Shown: one piece after another, positions 1-8,282 of the stretch
How positions within the stretch are numbered: the first letter of the stretch is position 1
How the letters are laid out: each line of letters starts with the position of its first letter
Source of the DNA: GN02-872 sp963518665
Lineage (GTDB): Bacteria > Patescibacteriota > Gracilibacteria > BD1-5 > UBA6164
Reading direction: 5' to 3'
Length of the DNA stretch: 14,158 nucleotides
Assembly: GCA_963518665.1 (NCBI GenBank)
Contig: CAUQKR010000025.1
Span: 1 to 14,158, forward strand
Made by a program: the position numbers and the translations under genes
The notes under the pieces: generated by a model
What the model was told of the DNA's origin: nothing
The model's input: only the letters and a program-made list of their open reading frames with translations
Database searches by the model: none

Positions 1-1332
1 GGCTTTGTCTATGTAAGATTTAATTATTCTTAGTTTTACTGGAGTTTGATTTTCATCTTGAAGCATTATCCAAGCAATATATCAATAAAAAATTTCTGTA
101 TCTTTAAAATTTCTTATTCAAAGTTCACTATAATGTTTAGCTTTTTCTAGTCTATTGTATAAAATATTGTAATAAATAGCTAAATTATAATCATTTTTAT
201 CTAGTTTTTCTCATTTTGTATTAATTAAATCATTAAAAGCATTTAACATTTTTTCTGTTTCATTTGATTCAAAATAAAGAAATACTATTCTTCTTTTTAT
301 ATCTAAAATATCTTTATATCAGTCTTTTAAAGCTTTTTGGTAATTTACTAAAGCAGGAACTTTATTGTTTAATTTTTCAAAAACTCTTCATAAAAAATAA
401 CTTATTTCTGGATTATTATTTTCAGTTTTTTTGATTTCTGTCAAATATTTTTTTGCAGAAATATAATCTCAAACTTCATAAGCACTTTTTGCTGCGACCT
501 TCATTATTGGCTTATAATCAGCTCTTTGACTTAAAATTCATTCAGAAGTTTTTAGTGAAATATAATAAAGTCAATTTTGAAAAAATGCTCAAGTTACAAA
601 AGCAGCTTTGTAGTATAAATCAGTATCTTTAAAATTTTTAAAAGCCTCAAGAGATTCTTTCATAACTTTCATTTCTTCAGTTCCTATATCTTTGTGACTT
701 TCAAAATATTTTTGATATTTATCTCTACAAAGGGAATAATCAACTACACAAACTAAAGAAGTAGTATAATAAAATTTTTTCTCATCAGAAATTTCAAATT
801 CTTCAATTGATTTTGTCAATTCTTCTAAATTATTTTCATTTACTCATTTATCATTTATCAAAGACATTATAGCTTTATCTTTATCCAAAAAACTAGAATT
901 TTTTACTTTTGAATAATATTCATTTGCTTTTTTGTATCTATGAATTTTGTAGTTTATATCTCAAGCTTTTACGTTTATTTCTTCATCATTTGGAATATTT
1001 TTTAAAATTTGTTGATATTTTATAAGTGCAATCATATATTCATTTTCATCATAATACATATCTGCATTTGCTATCAATCATTTTAATTTTATTTTTCTTT
1101 TCAAATTATCTATTTTTTTATCTATTTCTTCTTTTGAAATAGATTTATTTTCATCTAAATCTGAAATTAAATCAGCTTTATCTTCTTCAGAAACTCAAGT
1201 ATTATTTAATAAATGATTTAAATTTTTATCCCTATTTATATTTGAAAATAAAAAATAAGCTCAAATAATTAAACTAATTATTATAAGTAAAATTCAAATA
1301 TTTTTTGCCTTTAAATTTATTTTTTTCTCCAT
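1..1332 (-). CDS. Membrane-anchored TPR-repeat protein, C-terminus beyond window
   Basis: The frame is open over 444 codons with about 15 in-frame TGA (Gly) and no TAA or TAG, and it runs off the window edge, so the C-terminus is missing. The start is the ATG at 1332-1330. The N-terminus is basic (MEKKINLKAK) and is followed by one hydrophobic segment at about residues 12-29, so the protein is probably anchored in the membrane with the rest outside. The body is Lys/Glu/Tyr-rich and helical, with TPR-like units, the clearest at about residues 310-335 (GRVFEKLNNKVPALVNYQKA). TPR proteins usually act as protein-protein scaffolds; no specific partner can be named. It is transcribed divergently from the flippase gene. 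No enzyme motif is visible. Confidence 0.8.
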
Positions 1333-1364
1333 TTCCAATTTTTTTAATTTATAAACTTTTGTAT

Positions 1365-1392
1365 ATTTTATTTTTAAGATCGATTTTGTAAA
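1365..1392 (-). promoter_or_regulatory. Candidate promoter of the TPR protein gene
   Basis: On the minus strand TTTACA (1392-1387) is separated by 16 nt from TAAAAT (1370-1365), which ends 32 nt before the ATG. The match to sigma70 consensus is moderate in very AT-rich DNA, so chance matches are possible. Confidence 0.35.
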
Positions 1393-1411
1393 GTTAAAAT
1401 TAAAAATTCTA

Positions 1412-1439
1412 TTTACAAACTTTAAAAAACTATTATTAT
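1412..1439 (+). promoter_or_regulatory. Candidate promoter of the flippase gene
   Basis: TTTACA (1412-1417), a 16-nt spacer and TATTAT (1434-1439) lie 31 nt before the ATG at 1471. The spacing and distance to the start match the other promoters in the window. No Shine-Dalgarno sequence lies between it and the start. Confidence 0.4.
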
Positions 1440-1470
1440 ATGTTTTTAAAAATTATAAAAAATTTACTTT

Positions 1471-2952
1471 ATGTTTAAGAAAATAGCATCAAATACAATA
1501 TCTCAAATTTTTTCAAAAGTTTGAACTGCTATAATTGCAATTTTTTTAATTTGAATTTTGACAAAATATTTAACAGTAGAACTTTATGGAACTTATTCAA
1601 AAGTTTATAATTATGTTTGAATTTTTGTTTTTTTAGCAGATTTATGACTTTATGCAATAACAATAAGGGAAATCACAAATAATAAAGAAAAATCTAGTTT
1701 TATTGTTTGAAATGTAATGAGTTTGAGGCTTGTTCTTGGTATTTTAATTTTGTTTTTATCTGTTTGAATAGCTTTTTTTCTTCCTGGTTATAATGAAAAA
1801 CTTATAATTATTTCTATTTTTATAAGTTCTATTTTTACTATTTTGCAACTTTTAAATTCTTCGATTTTAGCTTTGATGCAGGCAAATATGAAGGTTGAAT
1901 ATTCAGCTTTTACTTTGATTATTTGAAAACTTGTAAATTTATTTTGAGTTTGGTCTATAGCTTATATTTTTTATCCAAAAGAATTCATACAAAATTCTGA
2001 TTATTTTTCTCCATTTATTTATATAATGATTGTTTGAGTTATTTCTGTTTTGATAAATACAATCATGAATTATTTTTATGCAAGAAAAATAGTAAAATTT
2101 TCTTTTTCTTGGGATTTTGAATATATAAAATATATTTTTAAAATTTCTGTTCCTTATTGAGTAGCTTTGTTTTTATCAGTTGTCTATTTTAAAATGGACG
2201 TTATTATTTTGTCTATAATGGAACCACAAAATATTGCAGATAGAAATATCTCACTTTATTCTTTACCTATGAAGATTGTTGAGGTTATAATGGTGATTTG
2301 AGGTTTTTATATGACTTCTATTTTACCAAGTTTAACTGAAAATTTTAAAAAACAAAATAGACAAGAATTGTCCACTTTATTAGATATTTCCTTCAAGGTC
2401 TTATTTATGTTTTCATCTTTGGTTTTTGTTTTGTGAGTACTTTTTAGAGATTATATAATTAGAATAATTGCAACAGAAGATTATTTATCTAAAATTTTGC
2501 CTTATAATTCTTCAGATGCATTTTTGATAGTTTTTGCAGTTGTACTTTTTTATTTTATTTCTTTAGTTTTTATCTATACTTTTGTAGCTACAGAAAGACA
2601 AAATAAACTTTTGAAAATAAATGTTATTGTAACAATTTTTAATTTTATTTGAAATATTTTGCTTATTCCAAAATTTAGTTTTATGTGAGCTTGATTTGTA
2701 ACACTTTTATCACAAATTTTACTTTTGACTTTATGATATTTTGGAACAAAAGATTTGGTAAAATTTAGCTTTCCTAAAAAATTTATTTTGGTAAATATTT
2801 TATTTTGAACTTTTATGTTAGTTTTTTGAAACTATATTTTATCTAATTTTAAAATAAGTTTGTATGTAGATTTTTTACTTTATTGAACTATTTTTTGAGC
2901 AATTTATTTAGTTTTTTTCTTTTTTATTTATAAAAAATATATAAAAATTTAA
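1471..2952 (+). CDS. Polysaccharide flippase, Wzx / MOP superfamily
   Basis: This 493-residue protein is made almost entirely of hydrophobic helices, about a dozen or more, joined by short charged loops. That is the size and build of Wzx-type exporters of the MATE/MOP superfamily, which move lipid-linked sugar units across the cytoplasmic membrane. The N-terminus (MFKKIASNTISQIFSKVGTA) and the TVELYGTYSKVYNYVGIF stretch resemble the start of this family, where an Asn/Gln-rich first helix is followed by a YGxYS-type motif. Many glycines in the helices are TGA. No glycosyltransferase or polymerase gene is adjacent, so the substrate is unknown. The lipid II flippase MurJ belongs to the same superfamily and is an alternative, but the sequence looks closer to polysaccharide exporters. 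The stop is TAA. Confidence 0.8.
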
Positions 2953-2957
2953 AAATT

Positions 2958-2985
2958 TTGAATTTTTTTTAAAATTAATTATAAT
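2958..2985 (+). promoter_or_regulatory. Candidate ftsE promoter
   Basis: TTGAAT (2958-2963), a 16-nt spacer and a perfect TATAAT (2980-2985) lie 32 nt before the ftsE ATG. This suggests ftsE is transcribed on its own and not only by read-through from the flippase gene. Confidence 0.55.
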
Positions 2986-3017
2986 AGAAAAAATTTTTTA
3001 ATATAAATTTTTAAAAT

Positions 3018-3701
3018 ATGAAAATAGATAATATAACTTTGGCTTTTAAAAATAAAATAATTTTAGAAGATATTGATATAGAGATAAGACCTGGAGAATT
3101 TGTATTTTTTATTTGATATTCAGGGAGCTGAAAAACAAGTCTTATAAGATCAATAATTTGAGATTTTAAGCCTGATCATTGAGATATTATTTTGGACAAT
3201 AATATGGCTTTGTATAGATGATTAAATGAAGAACTACTTTTATCATATAGAAGGAGTATTTGAGTTATTTTCCAAGATTATAAACTTCTTGAATCAAAAA
3301 AAGTTTATGAAAATGTAGCTTTTGCAATGGAAGTTTGTGGATACAGTGATGAAATAATCAGAGCTAGAGTTCCAGAAGCTCTTGAAAAAGTAGGGCTTTT
3401 GATAAAAAAAGATAAATTTGTTTACGAACTTTCAGGTTGAGAAAAACAAAGAGTAGCTATTGCTAGAGCTTTGGTGAATAATCCAGATATAATTATTTGA
3501 GATGAACCGACTTGAAATCTTGATCCAGATACATCAAAAGAAATAATGGATATATTTTTGGATTTAAATGCAGAAGGTAAAACAATAATTATGGCAACTC
3601 ATGATGCAAATATTGTAAATAGACTTCAAAAAAGGGTAATTACATTTTCTGAAAGAAAAATGATTTCAGATGAAAAAAATTGAAATTATAATTTAAAATA
3701 A
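3018..3701 (+). CDS. ftsE: Cell-division ABC transporter ATPase FtsE
   Basis: The protein has 227 aa, the usual FtsE length (about 220-230). All ABC motifs are present once TGA is Gly: Walker A GYSGSGKTS (33-41), Q-loop Q86 in IFQDYKLLESKKVYENVAFA, signature LSGGE (138-142), Walker B IIIGDE (158-163) followed by PTGNLDP, and switch His195 in MATHD. The FQDYKLL...VYENVAFAMEV stretch and the MATHDANIVN ending are typical of FtsE and separate it from the LolD/MacB ATPases. FtsE pairs with the membrane protein FtsX to activate peptidoglycan hydrolases at the septum. Ten glycines are TGA and six are GGN. No ftsX follows: the next gene is on the other strand, so the partner must be encoded elsewhere. 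The start lies in AT-rich DNA with no Shine-Dalgarno sequence. Confidence 0.92.
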
Positions 3702-3706
3702 AAAAT

Positions 3707-3735
3707 ACTAGAAATTTTTCTAGTGTTTTTTATTT
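3707..3735. terminator. Bidirectional terminator between ftsE and nth
   Basis: An 8-bp perfect stem (ACTAGAAA / TTTCTAGT, 3707-3724) has a 2-nt loop in the DNA view. It is followed by a T-run on the plus strand and preceded by an A-run, which is a T-run for the minus strand. It sits exactly between two convergent stop codons, so it can end both transcripts. Confidence 0.75.
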
Positions 3736-4401
3736 TACTTCATCAAGTAATTTTTTTAGATTTTTACAAAATTCTGGGTCTTTACTTTTTGAAAAATCAT
3801 CATCTCAAGCTTTTGAATAATATCTTCAAAATAAAATTAAAGTATTATGTAAATTTTTGTAGCTTAAATCCATTTCGATTTCTGAAACAATTTTATCTGT
3901 TTCTAAGGGAGTTTTTGTTTTTACTACTCAAAAACGATTCAAAATTCTATGAACATGAGTATCTACTCAAAGATAAGGAGCATCTTTTGTAACTGATAAA
4001 AAAACTTTTGAAGTTTTTACTCAAACTCAAGGTAATTTTTGAAGTTCTTCTAAATCATAAGGAATTACATTTTTATTTTCTATAAGTTTTTCACAAGTTT
4101 TATAAATATTTTTTGCTTTATTGTTAAAAAAGGAAACTGAAGAAATAAATTTTTTTATTTTTTCAACTCACATTTCAACTCAATCTTTTGGCTCAATTAA
4201 ATATTTAAAAAATTCTTCATTTACTTTGTTTACTTGTTTGTCTGTAGATTGAGCTGACATCAAAATTGCAATTAAAAGTTGAAATTCATTTCAATATTTT
4301 AATTCAGTTTTTGCTTCAGGAATTATTTTTTGGAGTTCATCTCACATTATTTTTAGTTTTTTTCTTATTTTATTTTTTTGATAATTACTTAATTTTTCCA
4401 T
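3730..4401 (-). CDS. nth: Endonuclease III-like DNA glycosylase, Fe-S cysteines absent
   Basis: This 223-aa protein matches endonuclease III (E. coli Nth has 211 aa), the base-excision-repair glycosylase/AP lyase for oxidised pyrimidines. Landmarks are LMSAQSTDKQVNKV (48-61), the helix-hairpin-helix LPGVGVKTSKV (123-133) with catalytic Lys129, and VDTHVHRILNRF (146-157) with catalytic Asp147. The Lys-Asp spacing of 18 equals that of E. coli K120/D138. Both hairpin glycines are TGA. The C-terminal [4Fe-4S] loop, normally C-x6-C-x2-C-x5-C, is gone: after FGRYYSK only Cys212 remains and the region is Asp/Lys-rich. The protein therefore probably folds without the cluster. The stop TAA lies right beside the shared terminator. 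MutY is less likely because the Lys that defines bifunctional enzymes is present. Confidence 0.9.
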
Positions 4402-4429
4402 TAAAATTTTTTATTTTTAAAATATTGCA

Positions 4430-4435
4430 TATAAT
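4430..4435 (+). promoter_or_regulatory. Candidate -10 box for the UPF0489-like gene
   Basis: A perfect TATAAT ends 29 nt before the ATG at 4465, the same distance as at other genes here. No good -35 is seen. A TATTAT on the opposite strand (4436-4431) overlaps it, 29 nt upstream of the nth start, so this 63-bp gap may carry overlapping divergent promoters. Confidence 0.3.
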
Positions 4436-4464
4436 AATAAAAATTTATAAAAAATAAAGAAAAA

Positions 4465-5214
4465 ATGTATAAAAAATGATTTTTTATTGAAGAAGTTGTT
4501 TGAAATAATGAATTTAGTTTTGATGAAAGAAAAAACAAAAAATTATTTGTTCCAGAACTCATTGATGCAAAAAATTTTGATGATATAGAACTTCAAGATG
4601 ATAAAGAAAAAATAGCTTTTGAAGATTTTGATTTTGATGATAAACTTTCTACAAATTATGGATTAAAAAATTTTTATAGATTTAATTTATCTTGAAAAGA
4701 ACTTATTTTATTTGACAATCATAATCATGCTTTTTATTTTTGGTACGAAGCAAGAAAAAAATGAATTATTTGAGATAAAAATATTTTGATTCATATAGAT
4801 GAACATGCAGATACAAGAGATAATTGAAAAAATATTTCAAGACAAGATGCAAAAAATCTAGAAAAAGTTTTTTATTTTACAAATTTTGTTTTAAATGTCT
4901 GAGATTATATTATTCCAGCTGAAAATGAAGGAATTATTTGAGAAACAGTGCAAGTCAGAAATACAAAAAATTTAGAAGATTATTTAGGAAGGTTTTGAAA
5001 TAAAAATTTTGAGAAAAAAACTTGAATAATTTTGAATTTGGATTTAGATTTTTTTCAAAAAGATTTGGATTTTATAGATTTTGATTTGAAGAAAAAAGTT
5101 GTGTTAGATGCTTTTTTAAAAGCAGATTTTGTGACTGTTTGTACATCTCCATTTTTTATTGAACAAAAAAGAGCAATAGAATTTTTTAAAAAAATATTTT
5201 CTGAAGTTTTATAG
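4465..5214 (+). CDS. UPF0489-like putative metallohydrolase (arginase-type fold)
   Basis: The 249-aa protein is uncharacterised but carries motifs I associate with the UPF0489 (C5orf22-like) family: DNHNHAFYFW (84-93), IHIDEHADTR (109-118) and LNLDLDFF (190-197). The D112-x-H114-x-D116 and D193-x-D195 pairs look like the binuclear metal ligands (DxHxD and DxD) of the arginase/histone-deacetylase superfamily, so a metal-dependent hydrolase is plausible; the substrate is unknown. The family name is from memory and the fold is inference. Residues 10-65 are acidic and poorly conserved-looking. Several glycines, such as KK-G-II-G-DKN, are TGA. The stop is TAG. It stands alone between two promoters and has no obvious functional neighbour. 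A cytoplasmic location is expected, since no signal or membrane segment is visible. Confidence 0.65.
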
Positions 5215-5255
5215 AAAAAACTTATATTTTGCTATAAAAAGTATAGTAAGAAAAT

Positions 5256-5282
5256 TTGACTTTTAAAAAAAATGAATATAAT
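5256..5282 (+). promoter_or_regulatory. Candidate thioredoxin promoter
   Basis: TTGACT (5256-5261) and a perfect TATAAT (5277-5282) are separated by 15 nt and end 35 nt before the ATG. The hexamers are strong and the spacer slightly short. Confidence 0.5.
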
Positions 5283-5317
5283 AGTAAATATTAAATTTAA
5301 ATCTTAAAAATAAAAAT

Positions 5318-5629
5318 ATGGTATTAGTATTAAACAAAGAGAATTTTGAATCTACTATTTCTACTTGAGTTACTCTTGTTGATTTCTGGGCTGAATGGTG
5401 TGGTCCTTGTCAAATTATGCTTCCTATTTTAGATGATTTTGCAGCTTCTCAATGAGATACTATGAAAGTTTGAAAAGTAAATGTTGATGAATCTCCAGAA
5501 TTAGCTCATATGTTTAGAGTTATGTCTATCCCTACTTTAATAGTTTTTAAAGATGGACAAGCTGTTGAGACAATGGTTTGAGTAAAACAAAAAGCTGAAC
5601 TTGAAGAAGTTATTGCTAAATATTTATAA
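5318..5629 (+). CDS. trxA: Thioredoxin
   Basis: The 103-aa protein is a complete single-domain thioredoxin. It has VDFWAEWCGPC (21-31) with redox cysteines 28 and 31, the buried Asp after VNVDE, and the cis-proline loop MSIPTLIVFKDG (69-80, Pro72). It reduces disulphides in cytoplasmic proteins. Both tryptophans of the active-site region are TGG while four glycines are TGA, an internal demonstration that TGA is Gly and not Trp. There is no signal peptide, so it is cytoplasmic. It has its own promoter and ends at a strong hairpin. The next coding gene on this strand starts past 6.8 kb, so it is monocistronic. Confidence 0.96.
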
Positions 5630-5631
5630 AA

Positions 5632-5665
5632 AAGAATTTTGTAATTTTACAAAATTCTTTTTTTA
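5632..5665. terminator. Bidirectional terminator between trxA and pilC
   Basis: A perfect 13-bp stem (AAGAATTTTGTAA / TTACAAAATTCTT, 5632-5659) with a 2-nt loop is followed by a T-run and preceded by an A-run. It fills the gap between the convergent trxA and pilC stop codons and can serve both strands. Confidence 0.85.
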
Positions 5666-6772
5666 TACAACATTAACCATATTAAAGAAGGGAAGCATTA
5701 TTGCCATAATTAGAGTTCAAACAACTCATCAAATCACAATAATTACAATTGGTTCAATTGCAGTTTGAATATTTTTTATTAAATTGTCAATTTCTTTTGT
5801 TTGTTTTTGGCTTATTTTTAATAAAAGTTCAGCCATATTTCAAGTTTCTTCTCAGATTTTTACAACTGAGGCAAGCTCAATCGGAAACAAAAAATTTTCT
5901 TTTCAAGTTTTTATATCGTTTATTCACATAAGTTCACTTAACTGAACTCATTTTGAAACTCTCAAGTTTATTTCATTTAATTTTTTTTCATAATAATCAT
6001 TTCAAACAGTTTTTGAACTTATTGTCAAAGATTTATTTATCATTACTCAACTTTTTAGTAAAATTCCAAGGGTTGAAGTAAAAATAGACAAAGTTTTTTT
6101 CTTGATTAGTCAGCCAAAAAATGGAATTCTAAGAATAAAATTATCCCAAAAAATTTTTGTTTTTTTGTTTGTTTTAAAAATAAAAATTAATCAAATAAAA
6201 ATCAAAATAGCTGAAATAATGTAAAAAATATTTTTTTGTGTGAAATCTGAAATTTTTATAACAGTTTGAGTAAGTTCTGGAAGATTTACTTTTGAGTCAG
6301 CATACATTTTTTGGATTTTTGGAATAACATAAACCATAAAAACTCAAATCATTGAAATCGATAAAACAATAATTACAATCGGATAAATCAAAGCTCAAAT
6401 AATTTTTCATTTTAAATCTTTGTCTTTTTCTTCTTTATTTTTTATAGTTTCTATACTTTCTCAAATACTTCAAGTTACTTCTCAAACTTCGATTAAAGAA
6501 AGGTCAAAATGTCAAAAAATTTTTGAAAATTTTGAAAATGAGACTTGTAAACTTTCTCATTTGTTTATATCTTCTATAACTTTTTCTATTAAAAATTTTA
6601 TATTTTTATTTTTTGTTTGATATTTTATGATTTTTAATGAATTTATGATTGGAATTCAAGAATTTATCAAATTTGAAAGTTGTTCCAAAAGATTTATTTT
6701 TTCTTTTGAACTGATTCTAAGATTTTTTTCTTTATCTTTTTGCAAAAAAAATTTTATTTTTGTCAAATTCAT
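5663..6772 (-). CDS. pilC: Type IV pilus / type II secretion inner-membrane platform protein PilC (GspF)
   Basis: The 369-aa protein has the duplicated architecture of GspF/PilC: a cytoplasmic helical domain ending in IEVGEVTGSIGESIE (94-108), a membrane segment at about 125-150 ending YVIPKIQKMY, a second segment at about 182-199, a second domain repeating the motif as KIGEETGNMAELL (305-317), and a C-terminal helix with IEPIVIIVIGGVVGTLIMAI (339-358) and PFFNMVNVV. The paired G-E-x-T-G motifs are diagnostic. It anchors the assembly ATPase and drives pilin polymerisation in the inner membrane. The ATPase and prepilin peptidase genes are not adjacent. Pilin-like remains lie about 6 kb away (12543-12904). 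It shares a promoter region with the Hsp20 operon. Confidence 0.93.
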
Positions 6773-6807
6773 TTTAGAACAACTTATTTTTTAAGATTAT
6801 TTTTTAT

Positions 6808-6836
6808 ATTGTATCATTTTTCTTGAAAATTTTCAA
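6808..6836 (-). promoter_or_regulatory. pilC promoter with extended -10
   Basis: On the minus strand TTGAAA (6836-6831), a 17-nt spacer and TACAAT (6813-6808) are present, with TGA just before the -10 (extended -10, TGn). The -10 ends 35 nt before the ATG. This is one of the best promoter matches in the window. Confidence 0.65.
6823..6836. promoter_or_regulatory. 14-bp palindrome holding both divergent -35 boxes
   Basis: TTGAAAATTTTCAA is a perfect palindrome. Its left half is the -35 of the Hsp20 promoter and its right half, on the other strand, is the -35 of the pilC promoter. A dimeric regulator or polymerase competition at this site would couple the two units. The palindrome itself is seen; any regulator is inference. 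Confidence 0.5.
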
Positions 6837-6850
6837 AAAAAAGTTATAAT
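6823..6850 (+). promoter_or_regulatory. Promoter of the Hsp20-rsmA gene run
   Basis: TTGAAA (6823-6828), a 16-nt spacer and a perfect TATAAT (6845-6850) lie 37 nt before the ATG at 6888. No CIRCE heat-shock operator is visible around it. Confidence 0.6.
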
Positions 6851-6887
6851 TATTTTGAAAATAATTATATTTATAAAAATAGATTTT

Positions 6888-7313
6888 ATGTTTAAAAAAT
6901 TTTTTAGAGTAGCAGATGAGGAACAATATGAAGAAATAGCTGAGGATGAAGAATATGAAGATATTCAAGAAGTAGAAGAAAATTTATGACAAATAGCCCT
7001 TGATATTCTTGATGTTTGAAATGAACTTGTGATTTTGGCTCCAGTTGCTTGAATTGAGCTAAAAGATATAGATTTATCATTTTTTAACCAAGTTTTGACT
7101 ATTTCTGGAGTTAGAAGAAAACCAGAATTTTATGGAGAAGAAGCTATTATAAAAAATAAAGAATGTTATTGGTGAAAATTTAGTAGGAAAATAATTTTGC
7201 CAGAAAATTTGAATTTTGAAGCAATCTCTGCAGGAATGGAAAATAATATGTTAATTATAAAAATCCCAAAACTTCATTTTTCAAGCCACAATATAAAAAT
7301 AGATAGATTATAA
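6888..7313 (+). CDS. Hsp20 / alpha-crystallin family small heat-shock protein
   Basis: The 141-aa protein has an acidic N-terminal arm (10-32, rich in Glu and Asp) followed by an alpha-crystallin domain at about 35-128. The domain starts LDILDVGNELVILAPVAGIE, continues LTISGVRR, has the GKFSRKIILPENLN strand (96-109), and ends with NNMLIIKIPK (119-128). A C-terminal I-x-I (Ile136, Ile138) matches the motif small heat-shock proteins use to form oligomers. These ATP-independent chaperones hold unfolding proteins in the cytoplasm. The usual A-x-x-x-n-G-v-L signature appears here in divergent form (ISAGMENNMLII). It is the first gene of a tight four-gene run, with only 11 nt to the next start. 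Confidence 0.85.
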
Positions 7314-7324
7314 TTTTTTGATAA

Positions 7325-7552
7325 ATGTTTAAAAAAAAGGTAAAAAATTCTGCAAGTAAAATAGATAAAATTGTTACTTGAGTAATTATTTGAACTGCAG
7401 TTGCTTCTGTTGTTTGACTTAGCCAAACAAAAAAATGAAAAGAAGTAACAGCTGAAATAAAACAAAAATCTACTTGAGTTTTTGGTAAGTTAAAACAATT
7501 TTACTGAAAATCTATGATTTTTTTTATAAAAAAATTTAGTAAAAAGAAATAA
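7325..7552 (+). CDS. Small membrane protein, YtxH-like in build (75 aa)
   Basis: This short gene reads MFKKKVKNSASKIDKIVTGV and then a small-residue membrane segment at about 17-32, followed by a Lys-rich tail and a second hydrophobic patch MIFFIKKF (64-71). One membrane anchor with an amphipathic, basic cytoplasmic tail recalls YtxH-type stress proteins, but I cannot assign a family from sequence alone. Five TGA glycines interrupt it under the standard code. It lies between the Hsp20 gene and a secreted-protein gene with a 1-nt gap to the latter, so co-transcription is likely. Confidence 0.65.
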
Positions 7553-7553
7553 T

Positions 7554-8279
7554 ATGAAAAAATTTTTTTTATTTTTTATAATTTTTATTTTTTCTGCTAG
7601 CTTTTCTTATGCAAATGAGTGCAAATATCAGTCAAAAATAAATTCTTGTACAAGTGCTTTGGAGGCTTTTATGTGAAAAAATAATTTTAAAAATATTCGT
7701 GTTTGATGAAGTTTAAAGGATTTTACAGAATTTCCTTGTATTCAAGATTCTTCTGAGAATAGAACTTTTCAAATTGCAATGGATGCAAATTTCAAAAAAA
7801 TTGATAAAGATTCGGAAAAATATTTAAAAGATATTTATGATGGAACTTTTGGATGAGATAACAATTCTTTTGAAGATATGGAATCTTTATTTATAAAAAT
7901 GGATGAATTTAGAAAAAATTATAAAGATTCTTGTGAAAAATCTTTTGAAGAAACTCTTGATTGTACAAAATATTATGGAAGAGAGAAACCTATTTCTAGT
8001 GTTTCTGTTTTGTGAGCTTTAAGTTTTATAAAAGGGGCATCTTGAAAAGAAAGTTGTGTTGCTTTTTCTGACTTAAAAGTAAAAATTTTTTGAGAAATAG
8101 CTTACAGATGATTTTTGTTAAATAAGCAAAAATTAGAAAAGGATAAGAAAAAAGAGTATACACAAGTTCAAAGAGATAATTATTTAGAACTTTCTCAAGA
8201 TGTAAGAGTAAATCAAATGTATATTGATAGATTGAATTCTAAATGGACTTCAAAAACAAAAAACACTTTAAATAATTAA
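7554..8279 (+). CDS. Secreted six-cysteine protein of unknown function
   Basis: The 241-aa protein begins with a clear signal peptide (MKKFFLFFIIFIFSASFSYA) with likely cleavage after Ala20. The mature part has exactly six cysteines (23, 32, 62, 127, 137, 168), an even number that suggests up to three disulphides outside the cytoplasm, and a charged helical C-terminus (190-241) after residue 180. I do not recognise a family. The gene starts 1 nt after the small membrane protein and ends 3 nt before rsmA, so it is translated from the same message. It may be a lineage-specific envelope protein; no catalytic motif is visible. Confidence 0.75.
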
Positions 8280-8282
8280 AAA

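Noticed and set aside
5215..5260. Possible terminator after the UPF0489-like gene
   Set aside because: Only a 5-bp stem (CTATA/TATAG) without a T-run follows, which is not enough to call.
7274..7465. 63-aa open frame on the minus strand
   Set aside because: It lies opposite the 75-aa membrane protein gene and the end of the Hsp20 gene, has Ser/Asn/Phe-rich shadow composition and no promoter.
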